Source of the DNA: Roseovarius litoreus
Lineage (GTDB): Bacteria; Pseudomonadota; Alphaproteobacteria; Rhodobacterales; Rhodobacteraceae
Assembly (NCBI RefSeq): GCF_900142765.1
Contig: NZ_FRCB01000005.1
Coordinates: forward strand, 62,001 to 126,000
DNA: 64,000 nucleotides
Direction: 5' to 3'
In this document: in pieces, positions 18,808 to 25,418 of the stretch
Position numbering within the stretch: position 1 is the stretch's first letter
Layout: every line of letters starts with the position of its first letter
Notes under the pieces: generated by a model
What the model was told of the DNA's origin: nothing
The model's input: only the letters and a program-made list of their open reading frames with translations
The model's database searches: none
Translations under genes and position numbers: made by a program

Positions 18808-19647
18808 TCAGCGGGATCGCCGCGCCATGAAGGCGAGCCGCTCGAAAAGATGTACGTCCTGTTCGTTCTTCAGAAGGGCTCCATGCAATTTTGGCAGCGC
18901 ATCCGCCCCGTCGCGCTTGAGGTCCTCATGAGTCAGGTCCTCAGCCAGAAGCAGTTTGAGCCAGTCCAGTACTTCGGAGGTAGAGGGTTTCTTTCTCAGA
19001 CCAGACTGCTCGCGGATCTCGTAGAATTGCGTCAGCGCGGTTGTCAGAAGCTGGTCCTTGATCCCTGGATGATGGACCTCGACGATCCGGCGCATCGTGT
19101 CCATGTCGGGGAACCGGATGTAGTGGAAAAAACATCTCCTCAGGAACGCATCGGGCAGTTCCTTTTCGTTGTTCGAGGTGATGATGACGATGGGCCGGTT
19201 GCGCGCGCGGATCGTCTCGCCGGTCTCGTAGACAAAGAACTCCATCCGGTCGAGCTCTTGCAGCAGGTCGTTCGGAAACTCGATATCGGCCTTGTCGATC
19301 TCGTCGATCAGCAGAACGACCTTTTCGTCGGTCTCGAAGGCCTCCCATAATTTGCCTTTTCGGATGTAGTTGCGCACATCATGCACCCTCTCATCCCCAA
19401 GCTGGCTGTCGCGCAGACGTGAAACCGCATCGTATTCGTAAAGCCCTTGCTGGGCCTTGGTGGTGGACTTGATGTTCCACTCGATCATCCGAAGACCAAG
19501 CGCCTGCGCCACCTGTCGCGCAAGCTCTGTCTTGCCCGTGCCTGGCTCGCCCTTGACCAGCAAGGGACGTTCCAGCGTCACGGCCGCATTCACAGCAACG
19601 GTCAGATCGTCAGTCGCGACATAAGAGTCGGTCCCTTCGAATTTCAT
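18808..19647 (-). CDS. MoxR-family AAA+ ATPase
   Basis: A 279-residue ATPase. Start ATG at 19647 (MKFEGTDSYV) has AAGGAG about 9 bases upstream. Walker A is GEPGTGKTE (about residues 33-41), Walker B VLLIDEIDKAD (about 112-122), and sensor 1 VIITSNNEKELPDAFLRR follows. MoxR proteins act as chaperones with VWA partners in enzyme maturation; the CoxE-like VWA gene 1.8 kb downstream on the same strand is the obvious partner. About 280 bases of apparently non-coding DNA separate this gene from the lipoprotein gene, so the cluster may have two promoters. Confidence 0.93.
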   Translation of the reverse strand: MKFEGTDSYVATDDLTVAVNAAVTLERPLLVKGEPGTGKTELARQVAQALGLRMIEWNIKSTTKAQQGLYEYDAVSRLRDSQLGDERVHDVRNYIRKGKLWEAFETDEKVVLLIDEIDKADIEFPNDLLQELDRMEFFVYETGETIRARNRPIVIITSNNEKELPDAFLRRCFFHYIRFPDMDTMRRIVEVHHPGIKDQLLTTALTQFYEIREQSGLRKKPSTSEVLDWLKLLLAEDLTHEDLKRDGADALPKLHGALLKNEQDVHLFERLAFMARRSR

Positions 19648-19838
19648 GTCGGCTTCGCTCCTTTGCGCGGGCATTCAATCCGCTGAAGATGGCACAGTAA
19701 GCCCATATATAAAACACATCAATGCAGCGTGATTGCCTAGTGACATTCGCAGTCTCGGAGTGTAGTTCCTGCGCCAAGGAAGCGCCGCGATCTGAGGAGA
19801 CTTTCATGCCAGACGTTGGCCTTGATGAGGGGAACAAA

Positions 19839-20261
19839 ATGAAAGCCGAAGTCTTTCTGCCCGAGGATTATCACCCGGCCGAAGATGAGCCGTTCATGAA
19901 TGACCGGCAACTTGAGTATTTCCGTCGCAAACTTATTACCTGGAAAAATGAATTGCTGGAGGACAGCCGCGACACGATCGAAGGGTTGCAGGATGGCACG
20001 CGCGCCATTCCCGATGTGGCCGACCGTGCCAGCGAAGAAACCGACCGCGCGCTCGAGCTTCGCACGCGCGACCGGCAGCGCAAACTGGTGGCCAAGATCG
20101 ACGCCGCGTTGCGCCGAATCGACAATGGCGAATACGGATACTGCGAGGTCACAGGCGAGCCGATCAGCCTCAAGCGGCTTGATGCGCGCCCCATCGCCAC
20201 AATGAGCCTCGAAGCGCAGGAGCGTCACGAGCGTCGCGAGAAGGTTCATCGCGACGACTGA
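19839..20261 (+). CDS. dksA: RNA polymerase-binding transcription factor DksA
   Basis: A 140-residue DksA that binds the RNA polymerase secondary channel and, with ppGpp, resets transcription in starvation. The coiled-coil tip has the DxxDxA motif in PDVADRASEETDRA. The zinc-finger region near residues 104-125 (YGYCEVTGEPISLKRLDA) has only one cysteine instead of four, so it cannot hold zinc in the usual way. ATG 19839 is chosen (GAGGGG eight bases upstream); an upstream in-frame ATG at 19806 also has a GGAG site and would add 11 residues. A terminator follows 25 bases after the stop. Confidence 0.95.
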   Translation: MKAEVFLPEDYHPAEDEPFMNDRQLEYFRRKLITWKNELLEDSRDTIEGLQDGTRAIPDVADRASEETDRALELRTRDRQRKLVAKIDAALRRIDNGEYGYCEVTGEPISLKRLDARPIATMSLEAQERHERREKVHRDD

Positions 20262-20285
20262 AGCTTATGATCACAATCAATCATG

Positions 20286-20314
20286 AACGCCGGGGCTTTC
20301 GCTCCGGCGTTTTT
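20286..20314 (+). terminator. Rho-independent terminator after dksA
   Basis: AACGCCGGGGC, TTTC loop, GCTCCGGCGTTTTT: an imperfect GC-rich stem (one G-T mismatch position) followed by five T. It closes the dksA transcript before the monooxygenase gene. Confidence 0.85.
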
Positions 20315-20331
20315 CGTTCCAATAGAATACC

Positions 20332-21510
20332 ATGAGTTTGCAGGACACGAAGATATTGGTGATCGGCGCGGGCATTGGCGGCCTGACTGTCGCGCGTGCT
20401 CTGGCGTTGCGGGGCGCGGATGTCACCGTGCTCGAACAGGCACCCGAAATCACCGAGGTCGGAGCAGGGCTGCAGGTCAGTCCGAACGGAGCCGTCGTGC
20501 TGCGTGCGCTTGGTCTGGAGGCGGCGCTGAGTGCGCGCGCGCTCGAGGCTCAGGCGGTCAGCTTGCGCGATTATGGTGGGGCGCCGGTGGTCCGGATCGA
20601 CCTCACACAGCTTGACATGCGGGGCTATTATTTTGTCCATCGCGCCGATCTGATCGATATTCTGGCCGATGGTGCGCGCGATGCCGGTGCCCGTTTGCGG
20701 CTTTTGCAGAAGGTCGTCGGGGTCACGCCGGGGGATCGTCCGCGTGTCGATCTGGCAAATGGCGCGTCGCTCACCGCCGATCTGGTGATTGGTGCGGACG
20801 GGTTGAAGTCCACCGCGCGTGCGGCCCTGAACGGGGCGGCCGCACCCTTCTTTACCCGGCAGATCGCATGGCGCGCGGTTGTGCCGGATGATGGCGCATC
20901 CCCGCTCGAGGCACAGGTTTTCATGGGACCGCATCGGCATCTGGTCAGCTATCCGCTGCGCGACGGTCGCCAGCGGAATATCGTTGCCGTTCAGGAGCGC
21001 GCGGCATGGGCCGCCGAAAGCTGGTCGCAGGAAGACGATCCCATGGCCTTGCGTGCAGCATTCGGAGATTTCTGCCCCGAAGTGCAGGATTTCCTAGGCC
21101 GTATCGAGAAGGTTCATCTATGGGGGTTGTTCCGTCATCCGGTGGCAGAAGCCTGGCATGGCGGCGGCGTCGCCTTGATGGGAGATGCCGCGCATCCCAC
21201 CTTGCCCTTCATGGCCCAAGGGGCCTGCATGGCGCTGGAAGATGCCTGGGTGCTCGCGGATGAGCTTGATGGGACGGACACGCTGGATGCGCTTCTGGCG
21301 CGATATCAGTCCCGCCGCCGGGACCGGACCCAGAGAATTGTCAACGCTGCCAATGGAAACGCGTGGAAATATCATCTGTCCTTCGGCCCCCTGAGATGGG
21401 CCGCGCATACGGCGATGCGGCTTGGCGGAACACTTGCGCCAGAAAAGATGGCGCGCCAGTTCGACTGGATCTATGCGCATGACGTCACCCACCCGCCGGA
21501 CATCGGCTGA
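20332..21510 (+). CDS. FAD-dependent monooxygenase (salicylate hydroxylase-like)
   Basis: A 392-residue single-component flavoprotein hydroxylase. The FAD-binding Rossmann motif GAGIGGLTVARALALRG sits near residues 10-26 and ends with VLEQ; the DG motif is LVIGADGLKSTAR (~152-164); the second FAD motif is GDAAHPTLPFMAQGA (~283-297). This layout is that of class A aromatic hydroxylases such as salicylate or 3-hydroxybenzoate hydroxylases, which use NAD(P)H and O2. It stands alone between dksA and xthA with no ring-cleavage gene nearby, so the substrate cannot be inferred. Confidence 0.9.
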   Translation: MSLQDTKILVIGAGIGGLTVARALALRGADVTVLEQAPEITEVGAGLQVSPNGAVVLRALGLEAALSARALEAQAVSLRDYGGAPVVRIDLTQLDMRGYYFVHRADLIDILADGARDAGARLRLLQKVVGVTPGDRPRVDLANGASLTADLVIGADGLKSTARAALNGAAAPFFTRQIAWRAVVPDDGASPLEAQVFMGPHRHLVSYPLRDGRQRNIVAVQERAAWAAESWSQEDDPMALRAAFGDFCPEVQDFLGRIEKVHLWGLFRHPVAEAWHGGGVALMGDAAHPTLPFMAQGACMALEDAWVLADELDGTDTLDALLARYQSRRRDRTQRIVNAANGNAWKYHLSFGPLRWAAHTAMRLGGTLAPEKMARQFDWIYAHDVTHPPDIG

Positions 21511-21522
21511 GCGGGGACTCAT

Positions 21523-22305
21523 TCACGCGTCGAGCGTGATCCAGATCGGGACGTGATCGGACGGCTTCTCGCGGCCACGAATGTCGCGGTCGATCTGGCA
21601 GTCGCCGAGCAGATCTGCGGCTTGTGGCGTCAGCAGGAAATGGTCGATCCTTATTCCATCGTCGCGGTTCCACGCGCCTGCCTGGTAATCCCAGAACGTG
21701 TAATGGCCCGGCCCCTGATGAAAGGCGCGGAACGCCTCTGTGAACCCCAGATTCACGATCCGGCGGAACGCCGCGCGGGTTTCGGGCAGGGCGAGGGCAT
21801 CCTTGCGCCAAGCCTCGGGGCGTTTGGCGTCCTCGTCCTGGGGAATCACGTTGTAATCCCCGGCCATGAGTGCTGGTTCCTCGGCGGCCAGCAGCGCCTC
21901 GGCGCGGGCCTTGAGCCGCTCCATCCACGCAAGCTTGTAGTCATATTTCGGCCCCGGCGCCGGATTGCCGTTGGGCAGATAGAGCCCACAGACCCGGACG
22001 GCGGTCTTGTCTCCGATCACGGTGCCTTCGATCCAGCGCGCCTGTTCGTCCTCATCGTCGCCGGGCAAGCCGCGTGTGACATCCTCCAGGGGCAGCCGCG
22101 ACAGGATCGCCACGCCGTTGAAGCTTTTCTGGCCATGCGTTTCCACCCGGTAGCCACGATCCTCGAAAAGCTCGCAGGGAAAGCCCTCATCGACCGACTT
22201 GATTTCCTGCAGGACGACGACATCAGGCTGCGCCTCGTCCAGCCAATCGGTAAGGGCCTGCGCACGGGCCTTGATGCCGTTGATGTTGAAACTGGCGATT
22301 TTCAT
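21523..22305 (-). CDS. xthA: exodeoxyribonuclease III / AP endonuclease
   Basis: A 260-residue base-excision-repair nuclease of the EEP fold. Landmarks: MKIASFNINGIKAR at the start, catalytic glutamate in VVLQEIKS (about residue 34), GVAILSRLP, metal-site residues in MAGDYNVIP (about 151-159), and the final DHVPIWITLD with the catalytic Asp-His. It cleaves DNA 5' to abasic sites and degrades 3' ends. Convergent with the monooxygenase gene (12-base gap). Length is normal. Confidence 0.95.
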   Translation of the reverse strand: MKIASFNINGIKARAQALTDWLDEAQPDVVVLQEIKSVDEGFPCELFEDRGYRVETHGQKSFNGVAILSRLPLEDVTRGLPGDDEDEQARWIEGTVIGDKTAVRVCGLYLPNGNPAPGPKYDYKLAWMERLKARAEALLAAEEPALMAGDYNVIPQDEDAKRPEAWRKDALALPETRAAFRRIVNLGFTEAFRAFHQGPGHYTFWDYQAGAWNRDDGIRIDHFLLTPQAADLLGDCQIDRDIRGREKPSDHVPIWITLDA

Positions 22306-22453
22306 CTGGTCGGCCCCCGCTTGTCCGTCCCCTCTATTGCGCAGCTTACCGCCCGAGGCAAGGGTCGGACCGTGCCGCGCGACATGGAATCACGCATAGG
22401 TTGATTCGGGGATCTTCGGGCGGAACGGCGCCAAAATCCACGACATCTGGGGG

Positions 22454-22462
22454 TGTGGATAA
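22454..22462 (-). promoter_or_regulatory. DnaA box (perfect consensus)
   Basis: TGTGGATAA on the plus strand, that is TTATCCACA on the minus strand, identical to the classical DnaA box. It is directly followed by the AT-rich AAGTTTATATAC. Whether it binds DnaA in the cell is untested. Confidence 0.55.
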
Positions 22463-22540
22463 GTTTATATACAACATTTAGGCAGTCGGATTTTCTGAAC
22501 AAATTCAGGATTTTGCTGCACCCTATTCGGGAAAGCAGCC

Positions 22541-22549
22541 TGTGGAAAA
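22541..22549 (-). promoter_or_regulatory. DnaA box (one mismatch, TTTTCCACA)
   Basis: TGTGGAAAA on the plus strand, that is TTTTCCACA on the minus strand, a common relaxed DnaA box. Same orientation as the box 87 bases to the left; 83 bases upstream of the repeat-protein gene. Confidence 0.45.
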
Positions 22550-22631
22550 CTCGGTTAGGTAGAATTTCCAATTGAAAAACAATTTAAACGTGCAATCGTC
22601 AGGGGGCTGCAACCTAACCTGGGAGACTGAC

Positions 22632-22928
22632 ATGCTTGCTTTGAAAACCCTCGAAATCGAAACCCTGGCCCATGTCGGCGAAACCGTCGCCAACCTGCAT
22701 GACGGCTCCGCCGTCGAGGCCTTCACTTCGTCCATCGGTCCGGTGACAAGTGCCAATATGTTCGCCGGCGATGCGGTCGACGTGTTCACGTCGTCCATCG
22801 GCCCGATCACTACAGGCGAAGCCATCCGTGGCGACGCGGTCGAGGCGTTCACCTCCTCCATCGGTCCCGTCACCTCGGGCGAGGCCGCGCTTGGCGATCT
22901 GGTTCAGGCGTTCACCTCGAGCATCTGA
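22632..22928 (+). CDS. 98-residue repeat protein, candidate multi-core precursor peptide
   Basis: The start ATG 22632 has GGGAGA five bases upstream. The protein has a 24-residue leader-like segment (MLALKTLEIETLAHVGETVANLHD) in which I stop quoting after the first twenty residues as MLALKTLEIETLAHVGETVA, then three 21-residue repeats and a final 11-residue partial copy. The repeat pattern is G-[DS]-x-V-x-x-FTSSIGP-[VI]-T-x-x-x-x-x-x; the last copy stops at FTSSI, the protein C-terminus. There is no cysteine, signal peptide or membrane segment. Ser/Thr-rich repeats after a leader recall precursors of modified peptides; a structural or phase-forming protein is the alternative. It is followed after 52 bases by the 361-residue gene. 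Confidence 0.75.
   Translation: MLALKTLEIETLAHVGETVANLHDGSAVEAFTSSIGPVTSANMFAGDAVDVFTSSIGPITTGEAIRGDAVEAFTSSIGPVTSGEAALGDLVQAFTSSI
22704..22925 (+). repeat. 63-bp coding repeats (3.5 copies)
   Basis: Units at 22704-22766, 22767-22829, 22830-22892 and a partial 22893-22925. The DNA copies have drifted mostly at synonymous sites: the shared FTSSI is written ttc act tcg tcc atc, then with acg tcg tcc, acc tcc tcc and acc tcg agc in its middle codons. The repeat is therefore old and conserved as protein, not as DNA. Confidence 0.85.
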
Positions 22929-22980
22929 GCCATGGGCGAAACGGACCCTTCATCAACCTGCCTTACAAGGGATAGAGCCC

Positions 22981-24066
22981 ATGGGAGATATCGTTCGACT
23001 GAATGTTCCGTTTCGCCGACCCGCCAAGATGTCGGGACAGGCGGCGCTTGTGACGACCTTCGCAACGCAGCGCCGCCACCGCGACGACGTTTTCTGGATG
23101 AAGGAAAACGCCGAATTGCTCAACGTACTCGAGACAACCGGCTCTCTGCCCAAGCCAGACGCGCTTGCGGTGCATCTGGCCTTTTATGAAGACATCGAAA
23201 ACCGTCTTGGGTTTTTTCCGCAATATTACCGTTTCTTGCTGTCCATCTGCCTTGATCTCGAAGACCTCGGAATTGGCGGGGCAAAAGGCGAAAAGCTGGT
23301 CCATTGGGTCATGACCGAGGGTCTTGCCGAGGCCGAGCTTTCAGACCTCCAGCGCGCCGAAGCTCGGCGGCTTTGCCTGCGACGCGGGGTCGATCCGCTG
23401 CCGCATGATGTCGGTTTGAATGACCGGTTGCGGGGCTTTGCGCGGCGCTCGGCAACATTTGCCATGCCGAACAAGAAAGCAGCCTATGAGCTGACGCATA
23501 TTGTATTCTACCTCTCCGAATATGGCCGCCGCGATCCCGGTCTGGATGAGGTGTTCCTGGACAGCCTGTTCTTTGCCGGAACGCTGGCCTTCCTCGACAT
23601 GAACCTCGATCTTTTGTCCGAAATCTGTATCGCGCTGCGCTTTGCCGGGGCCACGCCGCCGGACATATGGGAGCGTTGGATCCGCGATCAGGCGGCGCGG
23701 TTCCGCATCAACTCTGTCGACGCCGCGGCCGGGCCGGACGATTATCACTCGTTTCTGATGGCCAACTGGCATCTGGCGCTGGCCGGGCAGGGTGGGTTCT
23801 CCCTTGCCGTGCCCGAGGGCCCGCTTGCGTTTCGCCACGTCCCTTCAGGGCAAGGCCCGTTGCGGGAATTGTCCGAGTGCATGTATGGCCTGGGCGACAG
23901 GCGCAGCGCGGACTGGCTCGTGATGAAAGCGGCGATCCATGACAAACTCTCGTCCGAGGCCCGGTCCGTCCTTGCCCTGGCCGAGGCGGCCACCGACAGG
24001 TTTGATGCCTTCTTCGCCGGATTTGCCCGCACGGGTCTGGCCCGTCTCGGCGGAGATCGGTCTTGA
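22981..24066 (+). CDS. 361-residue protein of unknown function, possible peptide-modifying enzyme
   Basis: ATG 22981 follows AAGGGA at a good distance. The protein is soluble and mainly helical, with no signal peptide. The most motif-like parts are ELTHIVFYLSEYG (about residues 170-182), FLDMNLDLLSEICIALRFAG (~205-224) and DDYHSFLMANWHLALAG (~253-269). His173, Asp209, His256 and His264 are candidate metal or catalytic residues. From memory, a THxVFYL-[ST]-[DE]-[FY]-G pattern followed by an acidic helix and a YHxxLM segment occurs in uncharacterised families, and I believe Rhodobacterales members carry a DUF6902 label; I cannot confirm this. It lies between the repeat protein and an exporter, with a 4-base overlap to the latter. 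Confidence 0.7.
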   Translation: MGDIVRLNVPFRRPAKMSGQAALVTTFATQRRHRDDVFWMKENAELLNVLETTGSLPKPDALAVHLAFYEDIENRLGFFPQYYRFLLSICLDLEDLGIGGAKGEKLVHWVMTEGLAEAELSDLQRAEARRLCLRRGVDPLPHDVGLNDRLRGFARRSATFAMPNKKAAYELTHIVFYLSEYGRRDPGLDEVFLDSLFFAGTLAFLDMNLDLLSEICIALRFAGATPPDIWERWIRDQAARFRINSVDAAAGPDDYHSFLMANWHLALAGQGGFSLAVPEGPLAFRHVPSGQGPLRELSECMYGLGDRRSADWLVMKAAIHDKLSSEARSVLALAEAATDRFDAFFAGFARTGLARLGGDRS

Positions 24067-24980
24067 AGCGCGTGCTCTTGGCCGCTCCCGCCGCAATCGG
24101 GGCGGGGTTGATGGTGCTCTACACGCTGCTGATCACGGGTGCCGATGCGATCACCAAGGCCTTTGCCGCCTCCTATGCCGCGCCGCAACTCTTTGCGGTG
24201 TCGGGCGGCATCGTGGCCGGGCTGAGCCTTTTGGCCACGCGCGTCTTGCGCGATGACAGGGGTGTGCGCACGCATGCGCCGCGCGCCATGGCGCTACGCT
24301 CGGTGACAACGGTGGCCGGGGCGGTGGCGTTTTTCCATGCCTTTCGGCTTTTGCCGTTCGCCGAGGTGTTCCTGTTCATCGCGCTCATCCCGATCTTTGC
24401 CGGCATTCTGTCCGGGCCCGTCCTGTCCGAGCCGGTGCGCCCGCAGGCATGGGGCGGTCTTGCTCTGGCCAGCATGGGGGTCTTGGTCCTCTTTCCCTCG
24501 GGCCTGTCGTCTATTGGCCTCGGGCATCTCGTGGCGTTGCTGGCGGCCTTGCTTGGCACGGTATCGATGTTGGCGGCGCGCTATATCTGCCGGATCGAAA
24601 GCAATCTTCTGGCACAGGTCTTCTATCCCAATGCCGCATTGATGGTGGTGATGGCCCTGGCCTTGCCCTTCGTGTTTCAGCCCATGCCCTTGAAGGATTT
24701 GGCTTGGGCCTTCAGCTATGGCGTGATTCTTTTCGGGGCACGGTGGGTGCTTGTGGGTGCGATGCGGGTGATGCCTGCCTATGTGGTCACACCGCTCATC
24801 AACCTGCAATTTCTGTGGATGGTGCTGTTCGGCATTCTGTTCTTCGCAGAGACACCCGCCGCGTCGGTCTTTCTGGGGGCCGGGTTGATGATCGCAGCAA
24901 GCGCCATGCTGATGCGCGATCAGTTGCGCTTGCGGCCGATGCCTGCGTCACGCCCCAAATCCGTGGTCCCGGCCGAGTGA
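24063..24980 (+). CDS. EamA/DMT-family transporter
   Basis: A 305-residue membrane protein with about ten hydrophobic helices in two EamA-type halves (first half includes FFHAFRLLPFAEVFLFIALI, second VTPLINLQFLWMVLFGILFF). DMT transporters usually export small metabolites or amino acids. TTG 24063 overlaps the preceding stop and has GGAG seven bases upstream; a GTG at 24072 is an alternative. The overlap suggests co-expression with the repeat protein and the 361-residue protein. An intact 98-residue protein would be too large for this family, so the cargo may be a processed product or an unrelated metabolite. Confidence 0.88.
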   Translation: MKRVLLAAPAAIGAGLMVLYTLLITGADAITKAFAASYAAPQLFAVSGGIVAGLSLLATRVLRDDRGVRTHAPRAMALRSVTTVAGAVAFFHAFRLLPFAEVFLFIALIPIFAGILSGPVLSEPVRPQAWGGLALASMGVLVLFPSGLSSIGLGHLVALLAALLGTVSMLAARYICRIESNLLAQVFYPNAALMVVMALALPFVFQPMPLKDLAWAFSYGVILFGARWVLVGAMRVMPAYVVTPLINLQFLWMVLFGILFFAETPAASVFLGAGLMIAASAMLMRDQLRLRPMPASRPKSVVPAE

Positions 24981-25026
24981 AAGCTTGCCGAAAGCGATAT
25001 GAGCTTTCACGCGCAAGCCATTCTGA

Positions 25027-25350
25027 TTACATCGAAAAAGATGTTCCGCAACCGCAAGAGCTGCTGGCATTGGGATTGTCGATGGTGAAACGCGCGCCGA
25101 TCAGTTCCTCGGTGAAGTCGATGGTGGCACCGGCCAGAAACGGCAGCGAGACACTATCCACGACCACCTTTTGCCCCAAACCTTCGAGAACAAGATCGTC
25201 CTCGGCGGGCTGATCCAGCCGGATGTCATACTGAAAACCCGAACATCCGCCACCTTCCACGGCGATGCGAAGAGCCTGACCCTGATCGCCGGCGCCTATT
25301 TCGCTAAGGCGGGAGAAAGCGCGCTCTGTCACTTTCGGGGGCAATTGCAT
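25027..25350 (-). CDS. erpA: iron-sulfur cluster insertion / A-type carrier protein
   Basis: A 107-residue A-type carrier that hands Fe-S clusters to target enzymes. The three conserved cysteines are visible: one in EGGGCSGFQY (about residue 36) and two in SSCGCGTSF (about residues 99-101). Length and motif order fit ErpA/IscA; the ErpA name is preferred from the GGGCSGFQY form, but IscA or SufA cannot be excluded. No other isc/suf gene is nearby. It is divergent from dgt with about 68 bases between them. Confidence 0.88.
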   Translation of the reverse strand: MQLPPKVTERAFSRLSEIGAGDQGQALRIAVEGGGCSGFQYDIRLDQPAEDDLVLEGLGQKVVVDSVSLPFLAGATIDFTEELIGARFTIDNPNASSSCGCGTSFSM

Positions 25351-25418
25351 CTTGGTCTCCTGACGGTTCCGTTATCCTGTTGCTTGCAATATATGGGAAC
25401 GGGACAAAGCCGACAAGG

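Larger units (their letters stand above)
22306..22631. other. AT-rich intergenic region with two DnaA boxes
   Basis: The longest non-coding stretch in the window without a recognised leader (326 bases). It is visibly poorer in G+C than its surroundings from about 22450 to 22600 (for example AAGTTTATATACAACATTTA). It holds two same-orientation DnaA-box matches (22454-22462 and 22541-22549), a small inverted repeat CTGAA-N4-TTCAG (22495-22508) flanked by two GGATTTT copies (22488-22494 and 22508-22514), and a GGGAGA Shine-Dalgarno before 22632. I see no convincing -35/-10 pair. Confidence 0.6.

Noticed and set aside
22632-22928. Repeats of the 98-residue protein as a recent slippage array
   Set aside because: Copies differ by many synonymous changes, so they are old and kept at the protein level.
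24977-25010. Hairpin GTGAAAGCT / AGCTTTCAC as a terminator after the EamA gene
   Set aside because: The loop is 16 bases and there is no T-run on either strand, so support is weak.
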